From Paenibacillus sp. PastM-3 (lineage in GTDB: Bacteria > Bacillota > Bacilli > Paenibacillales > Paenibacillaceae): a stretch of DNA of 64,000 nucleotides. Location of the stretch: NCBI RefSeq assembly GCF_029893965.1, contig NZ_JARXXP010000001.1, positions 682,001-746,000 of the forward strand. Reading direction: 5' to 3'. The position numbers and the translations under genes are program-made. Shown piece by piece: positions 34,313 to 43,509 of the stretch (its first letter is position 1; the number at the start of each line of letters is the position of its first letter). The notes beneath the pieces are model-generated. The model did not search any database and had not been told where the DNA came from. It saw only the letters and a list, made by a program, of their open reading frames with translations.

Positions 34313-35386
34313 CTAAATTCCGGCTTCCTGCCGCAGCACTTGACCGGAGAAGTTCAATAAGCTGGCGATTTCCAGCTTACGGCCTGTCCTGGCACTCTCC
34401 AGTGCACCGAAGACCATAGCCATACTGTAAATATTGTCGCGGCAGTCTGTTTCAGCCGGGCGCTGCTCACTGAGCGACTGGAACATTTCGCGGAGGCAGC
34501 CGTGATGGAAGGTTTCTTCCATCGGTACCTGAGCTCCTTCGAGCCGCTCGTATTCACGCAGAAACTGTTCATTGTTTGCATTGTCCCGGATCACCTCGGC
34601 ATAAGGCATTCCCGTACCATCCCACATGATTGCGCCCTGCTCACCCTGTACCCGCCATGATGCTTCCCAGGAGGTAGGCGCACCTTCCGCACACCACGAG
34701 CCCTGATAGCAGAATACGGAGCCGTCCGACATCTCAAAGATACAGACAGCCGCGGCATTGCCGGCATACCAGGAGCCTGGAGGGTTAAACTCCTGGCAGT
34801 ACACGGTAACCGGGTCTGCTCCGCTGATGAACCGTGCCTGATCAAAGGTATGAATTGCCATATCCAGCAGCAGCGGGCTGTCCATGGCATCCCGGAAGCC
34901 GCCGAAATGCGGGGCCAGGAAAAAGCTTGCACCCACATAGCCAATCCGGCCGATTGTACCGGCTTCAACCAGCCCTCTAAGCGAGCGGATGCGGGGGTCA
35001 TAGCGGCGGTTCTGCATTACCGCATGTGAGCGGCCGGTCCGTCCGGCTAACGTTACAATCTCATTGCACTGCTCCAGCGATTCCGCCAGAGGCTTCTCAC
35101 TGAATACGTTGCAGCCCAGCTCAAGCGCTTCAGTAGCAATATGATAATGACTTGAGGGAACGGTCACATCAAATACCAGGTTTGCCCCAGTCTCCTTGAT
35201 TGCCTGCTTAATATCCGTAAACGCAGCCGCGGCAAGGCCGTGCTTGCCGGCCATTGCTTCAGCCGCCTCCAGCCGGATATCGACCAGGGCTACAATTTCT
35301 GTATCCGGCCGCTTTAAGGCATAACTGATCCATTCATTAGACATTGCTCCGCAGCCGGCCACAGCTACACGATATTGTGCTGTCAT
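34313..35386 (-). CDS. Gfo/Idh/MocA-family oxidoreductase
   Basis: A 357-residue NAD(P)-dependent sugar or inositol dehydrogenase. The N-terminal Rossmann motif is AGCGAMSNEW (about 9-18), the family EKPLAES segment is near 95, and a C-terminal alpha/beta substrate domain contains the expected DMAIHTFDQ His. GGAGG precedes the ATG. It is second in an operon with a TIM-barrel isomerase and is divergent from an AraC gene, pointing to a catabolic unit for a polyol or sugar acid whose identity cannot be read from sequence. Confidence 0.9.
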   Translation of the reverse strand: MTAQYRVAVAGCGAMSNEWISYALKRPDTEIVALVDIRLEAAEAMAGKHGLAAAAFTDIKQAIKETGANLVFDVTVPSSHYHIATEALELGCNVFSEKPLAESLEQCNEIVTLAGRTGRSHAVMQNRRYDPRIRSLRGLVEAGTIGRIGYVGASFFLAPHFGGFRDAMDSPLLLDMAIHTFDQARFISGADPVTVYCQEFNPPGSWYAGNAAAVCIFEMSDGSVFCYQGSWCAEGAPTSWEASWRVQGEQGAIMWDGTGMPYAEVIRDNANNEQFLREYERLEGAQVPMEETFHHGCLREMFQSLSEQRPAETDCRDNIYSMAMVFGALESARTGRKLEIASLLNFSGQVLRQEAGI

Positions 35387-35398
35387 GTTAAACCTCCT

Positions 35399-36286
35399 CT
35401 AGACCGGATTGGGGACAAAGCTGCCGCCCCGGCACGATTTCAGATAGTTCAGCGCATGAACCTGCCCGGTCATTTCCAGATGATCGCGGTAAACCGGGTC
35501 ATGCCAGCCTTCAATGTCAATGGTACCCTTGTATCCCGCCTGGCGGAGGATGCTGATCACATCGGTCCAGTTGGTATCCCCAAAGCCCGGAGTACGGTGC
35601 CACACATAGTCCTTGGGTCCGTGGATGCCATATTCCTTCACGATGTCCCAGGCAATCGTTGCGTCTTTGCCGTGTACATGGAATATCTTATCCGTCCATT
35701 TGCGCAGCTGCGGAATGGGATCAATCAGCTGCACCATCTGATGACAAGGCTCCCACTCCAGACCGATATTATCAGCCGGAACGGCATTGAACATCTTCTC
35801 CCAGGCAGTCGGGTTGTGCGCGATGTTCCAGTCTCCGCTCTTCCAGCTGCCGTCCATGGAGCAGTTTTCAAAAGCGATTCGCACTCCTTTGTCAGCTGCT
35901 CTTTTCGACAGCTCCCCGAACACCTCGGCAAATTTGGGCAGCGATTCATCTATCGACAAGCCGGTCAGCCGTCCGGTGAAACCGTTTACGATATCGGTCC
36001 CGAATAAATGGGCGTGATCAATCAGCCGTTCCCAGCTTGCCAGTGTATCTGCATTATCACCGGCGCCGGTTAGCGGATTGCCGAACACCCCGACCGCTGA
36101 AATGACAAACTGGTGCTCCTCGGCCAGCTCCCGCACCCGCGCTGCCGTGTCTGCCAGATCCGTCTTGCCTGTAGTCTGCCAGAAGGTCAGGCTGTAGGAT
36201 TCAAAACCGTGACGTGCAATCTGCGGAATCACTCGTACCGCGTCCCCTCCTCCGACCAGTGTACCGATTCTCAATGTATCTTCCAT
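35399..36286 (-). CDS. Sugar phosphate isomerase/epimerase, TIM barrel
   Basis: A protein of about 295 residues of the AP-endonuclease-2-like TIM-barrel family (IolE/IolI/hydroxypyruvate isomerase relatives). Metal-site residues appear in RIAFENCSMDG (Glu), GLEWEPCHQ (Glu/His), FHVHGKDA (His) and TIDIEGWHDP (Glu). The ATG at 36286 is chosen over an in-frame GTG lying inside the ribosome site. It lies 12 bp upstream of the Gfo/Idh gene. Confidence 0.88.
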   Translation of the reverse strand: MEDTLRIGTLVGGGDAVRVIPQIARHGFESYSLTFWQTTGKTDLADTAARVRELAEEHQFVISAVGVFGNPLTGAGDNADTLASWERLIDHAHLFGTDIVNGFTGRLTGLSIDESLPKFAEVFGELSKRAADKGVRIAFENCSMDGSWKSGDWNIAHNPTAWEKMFNAVPADNIGLEWEPCHQMVQLIDPIPQLRKWTDKIFHVHGKDATIAWDIVKEYGIHGPKDYVWHRTPGFGDTNWTDVISILRQAGYKGTIDIEGWHDPVYRDHLEMTGQVHALNYLKSCRGGSFVPNPV

Positions 36287-36410
36287 CTTGTGTACCACTC
36301 CAATATTGGTTTATAGTTAACTGAATAAACCAAGTATAAGGCTCATTTTAAGCAAAAGCTCTCCTTATCTTGTGCTAATATAGCTGAATCTTGTGGGAGT
36401 TGATACCGGC

Positions 36411-37298
36411 GTGTCCTATCCGAAAGAGCTTAAGGAATACCCCCAGCTTGAAGAAAAAACCTATCCCTTCCGCGTATTCTTCAACGGGTGCAGGGAGGCC
36501 CGGCCGGAGCAGAATATCCTGTTCCTGCACTGGCATGAGCATTTTGAAATTATTGTTATGCAAAAAGGCAGCGCTATCTTTCATGTAGACAGCAAGCCTT
36601 ATCATGCTTCGGCGGGCGACGTCATTATTGTGCCATCAGGCGGGCTTCATGTCGGCTATAGTCTCACTGGCGGAGATATTGCCTTTGTATCCATCGTGTT
36701 CCATGCCTCGCTGTTCAAGGACAGGAACCAGGACTCCCAGCATGAGCAGTTTGTGGCTCCTTACCTGAATAACCGCTACCAGTTTCCTGTAAAGCCGGCA
36801 GACAATCTTTCTGCCTGCGCTGCCTACTATACGCTGCTGGAATCGGTGATTCATGAAGTGCAGCTCAAGGGTCCGGCTTTTCAACTGGTGGTTAAAAACC
36901 AGCTGCATTTGTTCTTTACCCTGCTGGCCCGCTCCTTTCCTCCGCAGCAGGTGGAGGGCAGGCTGCAGAGTGAACGCTACTCGGTCAACCGGGAGCGCTT
37001 CAAGCCGCTGCTGGAGTATCTGGACAGCCATTATGACGAGAAAATCAGCATCGAATTTGCAGCAAAGTTCGTAAATCATAACCCCTACCATTTCTGCAAA
37101 ACATTCAAAAAGCTGACCGGCCGCACCTTCATTGACTACGTGAACCTGTGCAGGGTAAATGAGGCTGAACGTCTGCTGCTGGAGACGGATGCTACCGTTA
37201 CTGAAATTGCCGGCAAAGTAGGCTGCGACAATCCCAATTACTTTACAAAGCTGTACAAACAATATAAAGGGATAACGCCTTCTGCGGCGAGAAAATAA
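36411..37298 (+). CDS. AraC-family regulator of the oxidoreductase/isomerase unit
   Basis: A protein of about 295 residues. The cupin domain (about 40-110) has HWHEHFEIIVM and the SAGDVIIVPSGGLH turn. The double HTH is at about 195-293, ending YFTKLYKQYKGITPSAARK. The start is uncertain: a GTG at 36411 has GGGAG 11 nt upstream, and an earlier GTG at 36393 has no ribosome site. It is divergent from the isomerase-oxidoreductase operon, which it probably activates. Confidence 0.88.
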   Translation: MSYPKELKEYPQLEEKTYPFRVFFNGCREARPEQNILFLHWHEHFEIIVMQKGSAIFHVDSKPYHASAGDVIIVPSGGLHVGYSLTGGDIAFVSIVFHASLFKDRNQDSQHEQFVAPYLNNRYQFPVKPADNLSACAAYYTLLESVIHEVQLKGPAFQLVVKNQLHLFFTLLARSFPPQQVEGRLQSERYSVNRERFKPLLEYLDSHYDEKISIEFAAKFVNHNPYHFCKTFKKLTGRTFIDYVNLCRVNEAERLLLETDATVTEIAGKVGCDNPNYFTKLYKQYKGITPSAARK

Positions 37299-37315
37299 TT
37301 GATTTCCGCATACGT

Positions 37316-37355
37316 AAAAAGAGCACCGTCCAGCTATTATGAACGGTGCTCTTAC
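37316..37355. terminator. Bidirectional terminator
   Basis: AAGAGCACCGT and ACGGTGCTCTT form an 11-bp perfect stem with a 13-nt loop between the convergent AraC and lipoprotein genes. Confidence 0.88.
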
Positions 37356-37372
37356 TTATTGCCGGTGTGCAG

Positions 37373-38155
37373 CTACTCTATCAGTTCAATCCTCCGCACA
37401 GTGGCCTGTGCAGGCAGCGACTCCAGAACGGTTCCCGTCCCCCAGATATGCACCTGCTGTCCCTTTTTCAATCCGGTGAACTCTATTTTCTGCCCGGCAG
37501 CATCATAAAGCTCAGAGCGGTCATTGAAGGAGAACCAGTAAGTCGGTGCCTCTTTTCCCGGTTCCAGGATCAGAATACGGTCCACAGTCTCTGACTTCAC
37601 TTCAACAATGGTTCCGGTTACGCTCGGCTCCCCCAGCTCCTGCACCTCAAAGCGCAGCATTCCGGGATCAATCAGCTTATTCAGAGTCTGTTCGGCAGCC
37701 TCCAGATAATCGTCGGGTACGGTAACGCCAAGCTTGTTCTCCCTGACATCAACCCATGAGCCGTATAGGTTAAGCTGCTTGTGCAGATCTTGGTCTGCCA
37801 GAAGTTTCTGAGCCGCATCGAGCTCAGCTGCAGAATATTTTACATCGTGCAAAATATAGCTGCCGGAAGTGAATTTATCGGCAAAACGCTGCTCAAGCCC
37901 GCTGTCGAGTCCCACAATATTAATATGGACCAGATTGTCCTCCAGATAAATATCCCCGTTGAGTATGCTTTCCTCTGTCAGGAAGAGCTGTACCTTCTCC
38001 GGATCAGCCGCAAGCTGTCCGGCGGATGGAGACACGGCCTGAGAAGAGCTTGCTGCAGGTGAAGCTGTACTGGTCACATCCTCTGCATCTGCGCAGCCTG
38101 CAAGCAGCAGGCCTAACATACCAAAGCTGATTCCTGCTGTTTTCCATCTGAACAT
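37373..38155 (-). CDS. Secreted lipoprotein with DUF3221-like C-terminus
   Basis: A protein of about 260 residues with a lipoprotein signal (lipobox LLLAGC), a short Ser/Ala/Thr-rich linker and two soluble parts. The C-terminal 80 residues (TGTIVEVKSETVDRILILE... then WFSFNDRSELY, KGQQVHIWGTG, PAQATVRRIEL) have the DUF3221/YobA-like beta-barrel pattern. The middle part (about 60-165) is not recognised. The ATG at 38155 follows AAAGGCGG. It appears monocistronic; its function is unknown. Confidence 0.72.
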   Translation of the reverse strand: MFRWKTAGISFGMLGLLLAGCADAEDVTSTASPAASSSQAVSPSAGQLAADPEKVQLFLTEESILNGDIYLEDNLVHINIVGLDSGLEQRFADKFTSGSYILHDVKYSAAELDAAQKLLADQDLHKQLNLYGSWVDVRENKLGVTVPDDYLEAAEQTLNKLIDPGMLRFEVQELGEPSVTGTIVEVKSETVDRILILEPGKEAPTYWFSFNDRSELYDAAGQKIEFTGLKKGQQVHIWGTGTVLESLPAQATVRRIELIE

Positions 38156-38251
38156 ATTCAGCCGCCTTTCCATGATTTCTACTTCTCTAAACGCGCTGAA
38201 CCATGGAAAGGTTGCTGTTAATAAACGCTGAACTGTCCGGCAGTCTGCTGT

Positions 38252-39412
38252 CTACATCTCAGATACCTGAACCCAGCGCCGTTCCTCAATAGAACGCTCT
38301 ACTGCTTCCAGCACTGCCTGACATTTCACACCGTCATGAAAATTCGGCTCCGGCTGGCGGTCTTCGGCAATGGCCGAGGACAGCTCCAGCATCTCATGGA
38401 TGAACGTATGCTCGAAGCCGATCGTATGGCCCGGCGGCCACCAGGCCTCCGCATAATCATGCGCCGGATCCGTAGCGAGCACACGGCGGAAGCCCTGTAC
38501 ATCTTCAGCGTCAGAAGTAAGATAAACCTCCAGCTCATTCATCCGCTCGAAGTCAAACTTCACGCTGCCGAGGCTGCCGTTGATTTCAAAAGCATTCGTC
38601 GAACGATGCCCTGCAGCAAACCGAGTTGCCTCAAAACTCCCGATAGCTCCGCCGGTAAAACGGGCAAGAAACAGTGTCGCATCATCTACAGTGACAGGGC
38701 CTCTCGGCGCATCCTTGCCGGCTCTCGCGCTGAGTCCGGTCATCTCTGAGGCCAACGGGCGCTCCTTGACGAACGTTTCGCTCATCCCGATTACCTCCTG
38801 AACATCACCAACCAGGAAATGAGCCAGATCAATGAGATGGGCGCCCAGATCTCCGTGCGAACCGGAGCCGGCTACCTCCTTCTGCAGCCTCCAGACGAGC
38901 GGAAATTCCGGATCAAGAATCCAGTCCTGCAAGAACCAGGCGCGGAAATGATAGATTTGCCCGAGCCGTCCGCTCTCGATCAGCCTCTTCGCCAGCCGTA
39001 CTGCAGGCGAGAAGCGGTAGTTGAAGCCAATCATATGTTTAATTCCCGCTGCATTAGCAGCTTCCAGCATTTCGCGTGAATCTGTTAGATTCAGCGCCAG
39101 CGGTTTTTCACAGAAAATATGCTTGCCCGCCTTCGCAGCCGCAAGTGCGATTTCCTTATGGGCGTTGCTTGGCGCATTAATATCAATAAGATCAATATCC
39201 TCTCTCCCGACCAGCTCCTTCCAGTCAGTCACGCTCTCGGACCAGCCCAGCTGGCCGGCTGCCGCCGACACTGCCTCTTCATTTCGTCCGCAGATGACCG
39301 CCATCTCCGGCTTCAGCGCCTGCGGGAAAAACATCGGCAAACTGCGGTACGCATTACTGTGCGCCTTGCCCATAAACTTGTAACCGATCATTCCAATGCG
39401 AAGCTGTTTCAT
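38252..39412 (-). CDS. Gfo/Idh/MocA-family oxidoreductase
   Basis: A 386-residue dehydrogenase with N-terminal Rossmann motif GMIGYKFMGKAH (about 7-18), the EKPLALN catalytic-lysine segment near 97 and the GDLGAHLIDLAHFLVG substrate helix near 185. The YKFMGKAHSNAY start is typical of a subgroup acting on sugar or inositol derivatives. GGAGG lies 6 nt before the ATG. It is a second family member distinct from the one at 34.3-35.4 kb and is apparently transcribed alone. Confidence 0.9.
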   Translation of the reverse strand: MKQLRIGMIGYKFMGKAHSNAYRSLPMFFPQALKPEMAVICGRNEEAVSAAAGQLGWSESVTDWKELVGREDIDLIDINAPSNAHKEIALAAAKAGKHIFCEKPLALNLTDSREMLEAANAAGIKHMIGFNYRFSPAVRLAKRLIESGRLGQIYHFRAWFLQDWILDPEFPLVWRLQKEVAGSGSHGDLGAHLIDLAHFLVGDVQEVIGMSETFVKERPLASEMTGLSARAGKDAPRGPVTVDDATLFLARFTGGAIGSFEATRFAAGHRSTNAFEINGSLGSVKFDFERMNELEVYLTSDAEDVQGFRRVLATDPAHDYAEAWWPPGHTIGFEHTFIHEMLELSSAIAEDRQPEPNFHDGVKCQAVLEAVERSIEERRWVQVSEM

Positions 39413-39486
39413 CTAACTCCTCCTTGAATGAATTCGCTTTCATATGAAACTTTTTATATTGTACCATAATTAGTCTGTCACTATCA

Positions 39487-40365
39487 TCATCCCGGTTCCT
39501 GCCCTAGCCACTCCTGAGCATGCTTAAGAAATCTGCGTGTGGCAGGCGACGCATATTTCAGTGAATGTACCGCTATTCCCAGCGAACGAAAGCTGCGCTC
39601 CTCCAGCTCCAGCATGGCTACATTATGGTTCTGGCGGGTTATTATCATTTCCGGCAGAATGCTGATGCCCAGCCCGTTCTCCACCATGGCAATAATCGCC
39701 GAATCGTCGCCTACGGTAAATTTAATATTGGGCTTAATTCCCGCCTTGTCCAGCACCCGTCTCGCATCATAGTCGGAGCCCGGCTTCTGGATGATAAAGT
39801 CCTCATGAGCGATCTGCGCAAGCGGCATGTAGGGAGCATTCGACAGCGGGTGCTCCCTGGAGAGAATCGCGAGCATGCGGTCCTGCTTCAGCGGTAATAC
39901 CTCGAATTTGTCCCGCGTCGGCAAAGAAATGAATCCGCAATCAATCATTCCCGACTCGATCCACTGTTCAATTTCGTAGTACCCTCCTTCCATCAGCTTG
40001 AACTCAATATATGGATATTCCTTGCGGAATTCCTTAATCATACCCGGCAGCCAATATACAGACACGCTGGTGAAGGTGCCGATCGTAATCGTTCCGGTCT
40101 CAAGCCCGTGAATATCGGCAACCTGCTGCTTAAGCTGCTCATTCCACTTGAGGATTTCCCGTATCGCCGGAACCACCTGCTCCCCATTAACTGTCAGCCT
40201 TACACCGGAACGGCTTCTGAGCAGCAAAGGGAAACCAAACTCATTTTCCAGGCTGCTGATGGTGTGGCTGATTCCTGACTGCGTAAAACCCAGCACTTCA
40301 GCCGCTCTCGTTAAACTCCCCAGCTCCACTACACTCAAGAACACCTCATATTTGTTAAGACTCAT
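39487..40365 (-). CDS. LysR-family transcriptional regulator
   Basis: A protein of about 292 residues. The HTH (about 1-60) contains GSLTRAAEVLGFTQSGISH, and the effector domain fills 85-290. The ATG at 40365 (MSLNKYEVF) is 9 nt after AGGAG; longer in-frame starts overlap that site. It is divergent from a DMT-family exporter gene, which is its likely target. Confidence 0.9.
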   Translation of the reverse strand: MSLNKYEVFLSVVELGSLTRAAEVLGFTQSGISHTISSLENEFGFPLLLRSRSGVRLTVNGEQVVPAIREILKWNEQLKQQVADIHGLETGTITIGTFTSVSVYWLPGMIKEFRKEYPYIEFKLMEGGYYEIEQWIESGMIDCGFISLPTRDKFEVLPLKQDRMLAILSREHPLSNAPYMPLAQIAHEDFIIQKPGSDYDARRVLDKAGIKPNIKFTVGDDSAIIAMVENGLGISILPEMIITRQNHNVAMLELEERSFRSLGIAVHSLKYASPATRRFLKHAQEWLGQEPG

Positions 40366-40483
40366 AAACATCAGCTCCTGTACCATCTATGAATATCTCT
40401 CATGTATCCCATGATAAACATTCAGTTAACTTATGTATTTGGCAGTATTATACTATACTCACATGATAAGAAAAAGGATGCTG

Positions 40484-41395
40484 ATGATACGAATGAAGCC
40501 GCTTAAGGCCGAGCTGCTGCTCATAATGGTAACGCTGTTCTGGGGTTCCTCCTACATTTTTATGAAAATGGGCCTTGATTCTATGGGAGAGTTTAATCTG
40601 ATCGCTCTGCGGTTTGGTCTCGCCTTTATACTGGCGGTAATTCTGTTTCATAAACGGCTGCGCGGCATCAATCTGCAGACGTTAAAATACGGGGCATTAT
40701 TAGGGTTGCTGCTGCTCGGCGTGTTCACCTGCATCACCTTCGGTCTCCAGACAACCACAACCTCCAATGCCGGTTTTCTGGTTGCGCTGACCGTAGTGTT
40801 TGTGCCGCTGTTAGAAGTCCTTGTCTTCCGCAAAAAAGTCGCCCCGCCGCAGATTTTCGGCGCAGTTCTTGCCATCGCAGGCATCGGGCTGCTCACGCTG
40901 AACGGCTCACTGCATATCCAGCCCGGTGATTTCCTCTGCATTCTGGCCGCCCTGTTCTATGCCGTGCAGATTCTGGTCACGGCCAAAGCCGTTAAGCGCT
41001 GCGACTCCCTGAATATAGGTATTCTGCAGCTTGGATTTGCAGGCGGTTATGCACTTGTATTATCCGCTATATTTGAAGCGCCTGCTCTGCCTTCCTCCAT
41101 GCCCGGCTGGATTGCTGTTCTGGCTCTCGGTATTCTCTGCAGCGCCTGCGGCTTCATCCTGCAGCCCGTTGCCCAGCAGTACACGACTCCGACACGCACC
41201 GGACTAATCTTTTCACTGGAGCCGGTATTCGCCGCTTTCTTCGGTTACTGGTTCGCGGGAGAACAGCTCTCGATGCAGGGCTATGCCGGTGCTGCCCTGG
41301 TAATGCTCGGTATAGTCGCTTCCGAGCTCCTGGGCAAAATGCCTGCAGCACCTCACCCGCTGCGCAGCTTCAAGAAGCGCAGGGCAGATTTATGA
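40484..41395 (+). CDS. EamA/DMT-family transporter
   Basis: A protein of about 303 residues with ten predicted membrane helices in two EamA repeats. The first carries WGSSYIFMKMGLD near residue 20. The second repeat contains PTRTGLIFSLEPVFAAFFGYW, a conserved family site. Several in-frame ATGs exist; the one at 40484 has AAGG about 6 nt upstream. It is likely an exporter of amino acids or drug-like metabolites under the divergent LysR protein. Confidence 0.88.
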   Translation: MIRMKPLKAELLLIMVTLFWGSSYIFMKMGLDSMGEFNLIALRFGLAFILAVILFHKRLRGINLQTLKYGALLGLLLLGVFTCITFGLQTTTTSNAGFLVALTVVFVPLLEVLVFRKKVAPPQIFGAVLAIAGIGLLTLNGSLHIQPGDFLCILAALFYAVQILVTAKAVKRCDSLNIGILQLGFAGGYALVLSAIFEAPALPSSMPGWIAVLALGILCSACGFILQPVAQQYTTPTRTGLIFSLEPVFAAFFGYWFAGEQLSMQGYAGAALVMLGIVASELLGKMPAAPHPLRSFKKRRADL

Positions 41396-41406
41396 ATTGT
41401 TACACG

Positions 41407-41442
41407 AACAGCCCCGGTAGGAAACCTCCGGGGCTGTTTTCT
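41407..41442 (+). terminator. Terminator after the DMT transporter gene
   Basis: AACAGCCCCGG and CCGGGGCTGTT form an 11-bp stem with a 10-nt loop, followed by TT and C. Confidence 0.88.
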
Positions 41443-41472
41443 TAATATCCTATTCGATCAGAGAATGTGCAC

Positions 41473-42240
41473 TTACTGCTGATCTGCCACAGCCTTCTCA
41501 GCCGCCGGCGCAAGCTTCAGACCGGTTAATTTACCGGTACTGTCTACAATCAGCGTCAATACAGCCTCTGACGCAGAGAAGGTCAGTGTGCTTTGAATAA
41601 TAAATGTACCCTCTTTCCACTCACTGACAGCAGATTTAACCCCGAGATAATTCCCCGCAACGCCAGCAACCTGCTCCCAGTTCTGCCGGATCACCGGCAG
41701 GGCAAGAGCCTGACTGCTGCTGCCTCCGATATACCTTTTTTGCAGCTCCTCATACTGGCCTGTTGCAAGCAACGTAGTCACTGCTCCAGCTGTTACTTCA
41801 GGCGAATATATCTCTGCCCGATTATCTATAGGATTGTATCCGGCAACCAGTCCGATTGAGGTCAGAAAGGACAGCGGCACATACAGCCGTCCCTGTCTGG
41901 TTTCAATAGAGCCTTCATAAGATACCTTTTGCTTGTCGGCCAGTAAGATTTCCCGGCTGCTTAGCTTAAATTCGATCACTTCGTTTACACGGCTTAACTT
42001 TACCGTACCTGTACTTCCTTCATAAGTGATTTTGTACTTCAGCGCCTCAGCGACTTCCCTCAAGGGTACCCATACATTCGCACCGTTCTTGTAAGTAGAC
42101 GAATCTGCCAGCTGCAGGGCTTGTCCGTTAACAACAACACTCAGGCTTCCTGCTGCTTTTGCCTCATTTACCGTCCATATCCCTGTTCCTGCTGCCAATA
42201 ACAGAATACTAAGGATAACGGCTGCGACTCTGCTCTTCAT
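41473..42240 (-). CDS. Secreted protein with copper-amine-oxidase-N stalk domain and DUF3887-like part
   Basis: A protein of about 255 residues. After a signal peptide (cleavage after NEAKA, about 30) comes a stalk domain typical of Paenibacillus surface proteins (VVVNGQALQL, VWVPLREVAEALK, LYVPLSFLT). The C-terminal half (AVTTLLATGQYEELQKRY, ending in a short beta sheet) resembles DUF3887, an NTF2-like fold. The ATG at 42240 follows AGGAGAGG. It has no copper ligands; the stalk name is historical. Function is unknown. Confidence 0.78.
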   Translation of the reverse strand: MKSRVAAVILSILLLAAGTGIWTVNEAKAAGSLSVVVNGQALQLADSSTYKNGANVWVPLREVAEALKYKITYEGSTGTVKLSRVNEVIEFKLSSREILLADKQKVSYEGSIETRQGRLYVPLSFLTSIGLVAGYNPIDNRAEIYSPEVTAGAVTTLLATGQYEELQKRYIGGSSSQALALPVIRQNWEQVAGVAGNYLGVKSAVSEWKEGTFIIQSTLTFSASEAVLTLIVDSTGKLTGLKLAPAAEKAVADQQ

Positions 42241-42437
42241 CCCGATCACACCTCTCCTGTATTAGAATTATTATGCACGCTGCCTGCAGGGAATAGTCTT
42301 ATAGTTAACAATAACCGATTCCCCGGCAGTAGTAACCTGTTTCGTGTAAAACAAGCTCAGGTAGAGTATTAAAATTCTATTCTTTAAGGGCGAGTGTATT
42401 GTGCAGAAGGGATAGATATGATAAATTCTTTACAAGT

Positions 42438-42456
42438 GATAATGATTATCATTATT
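42438..42456. promoter_or_regulatory. Fur box
   Basis: GATAATGATTATCATTATT matches the 19-bp Fur consensus GATAATGATAATCATTATC at 17 positions. It lies 19 bp before the siderophore-binding protein start. Iron-replete repression is expected. Confidence 0.88.
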
Positions 42457-42475
42457 AAATAGAAAGGGGTTCATC

Positions 42476-43486
42476 ATGTCTACTTTGAAAAGGTACAGTT
42501 CATTGCTGTGCACCGCGATTCTCATTGTATTGCTGCTGGCCGCCTGCGGCAGCAACACCAATAACAGCTCGGAGGCTGCTAATGCACTGGCTACAGCAAA
42601 TCCGGCACAAACCGCTGAACCTGCCCAGGCAACCGCAGCCCAGACTGCCGGCACCGGCGAAACCCGGAGCTTTACGGATGCCAAGGACCGCCAACTTGAG
42701 ATTCCGGCCGGGCCGCAGCGTATAGTCTATATCGGCAGTGATCCCGGTGATCTGCTCGCCCTGGATGTGAAACCGGCCGGAGCCAGTCTCAGTGTTATCG
42801 GGACACAGGTCGCCTACCCGGATCTGCTCGAAGGGATCGAGGATGTCGGTTATCCCCCGTCACTTGAGAAAATAGTGGCTTTGAATCCTGACCTGATCCT
42901 TTTTAATGACTGGGATGAATCGGCTATTGAATCGGTTTCCGCTATTGCTCCGACGGTAGTAATCGGTGAAGGAGACACTTTTGAACGGCTGCGGCAGATT
43001 GCTGATGCACTGGGCAGACAGGATCTGGCTGAGCAGAAAATAACCGAATATGAAACCAAGGCAGCGGAGGTCAAGGATCAGCTGAAGCTGGATCTCGGCT
43101 CCGGAGACACGGCTACAATCTATCTTCAGCTCGGCAAGACGCTCTATGTTATGGGTCATCAGGGAATTTCAGTATCGCTGTATGATATGCTGGGCTTCAA
43201 GCCGTCCCCTAAAGTTCAGGAGTTGATTGACAAAGACGAACGGTTTGCGGAAATATCGGCTGAGGTTCTGGGTGAATATGCCGGAGACGAGGTGTTTGTA
43301 CTCGGTGATGAGACGGCGGAAACTTCCGCCGCCCTAAAGGAATTAATGGATGGTCCGATCTGGAAGACCATTCCGGCGGTGAAGAAAGGACATGTGTACG
43401 TTACAGACAGTAAATGGAACTTTGATGACCTGATAACCCGGACACACCTGCTCGAGGAGCTGCCCGTGTTGATGGCAAAACAATAA
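42476..43486 (+). CDS. Iron-siderophore ABC transporter substrate-binding lipoprotein
   Basis: A 336-residue FhuD/FeuA-type binding protein. The lipoprotein signal has lipobox LLAAC (Cys near 24), a low-complexity A/T/Q linker runs to about 60, then two lobes joined by a long helix. Landmarks are RIVYIG, DVGYPPSLEKIVALNPDLILFN and the C-terminal AVKKGHVYVTD. GAAAGGGG lies before the ATG, and a Fur box overlaps the promoter. No permease or ATPase gene follows, so it must work with a transporter encoded elsewhere. Confidence 0.92.
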   Translation: MSTLKRYSSLLCTAILIVLLLAACGSNTNNSSEAANALATANPAQTAEPAQATAAQTAGTGETRSFTDAKDRQLEIPAGPQRIVYIGSDPGDLLALDVKPAGASLSVIGTQVAYPDLLEGIEDVGYPPSLEKIVALNPDLILFNDWDESAIESVSAIAPTVVIGEGDTFERLRQIADALGRQDLAEQKITEYETKAAEVKDQLKLDLGSGDTATIYLQLGKTLYVMGHQGISVSLYDMLGFKPSPKVQELIDKDERFAEISAEVLGEYAGDEVFVLGDETAETSAALKELMDGPIWKTIPAVKKGHVYVTDSKWNFDDLITRTHLLEELPVLMAKQ

Positions 43487-43509
43487 TCCTGCTGAATATC
43501 TAAGGAGTT

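Noticed and set aside
42438..42456. Zur or PerR box as alternative to the Fur box
   Set aside because: The sequence fits the GATAATGATAATCATTATC pattern at 17 of 19 positions and precedes a siderophore-binding protein.
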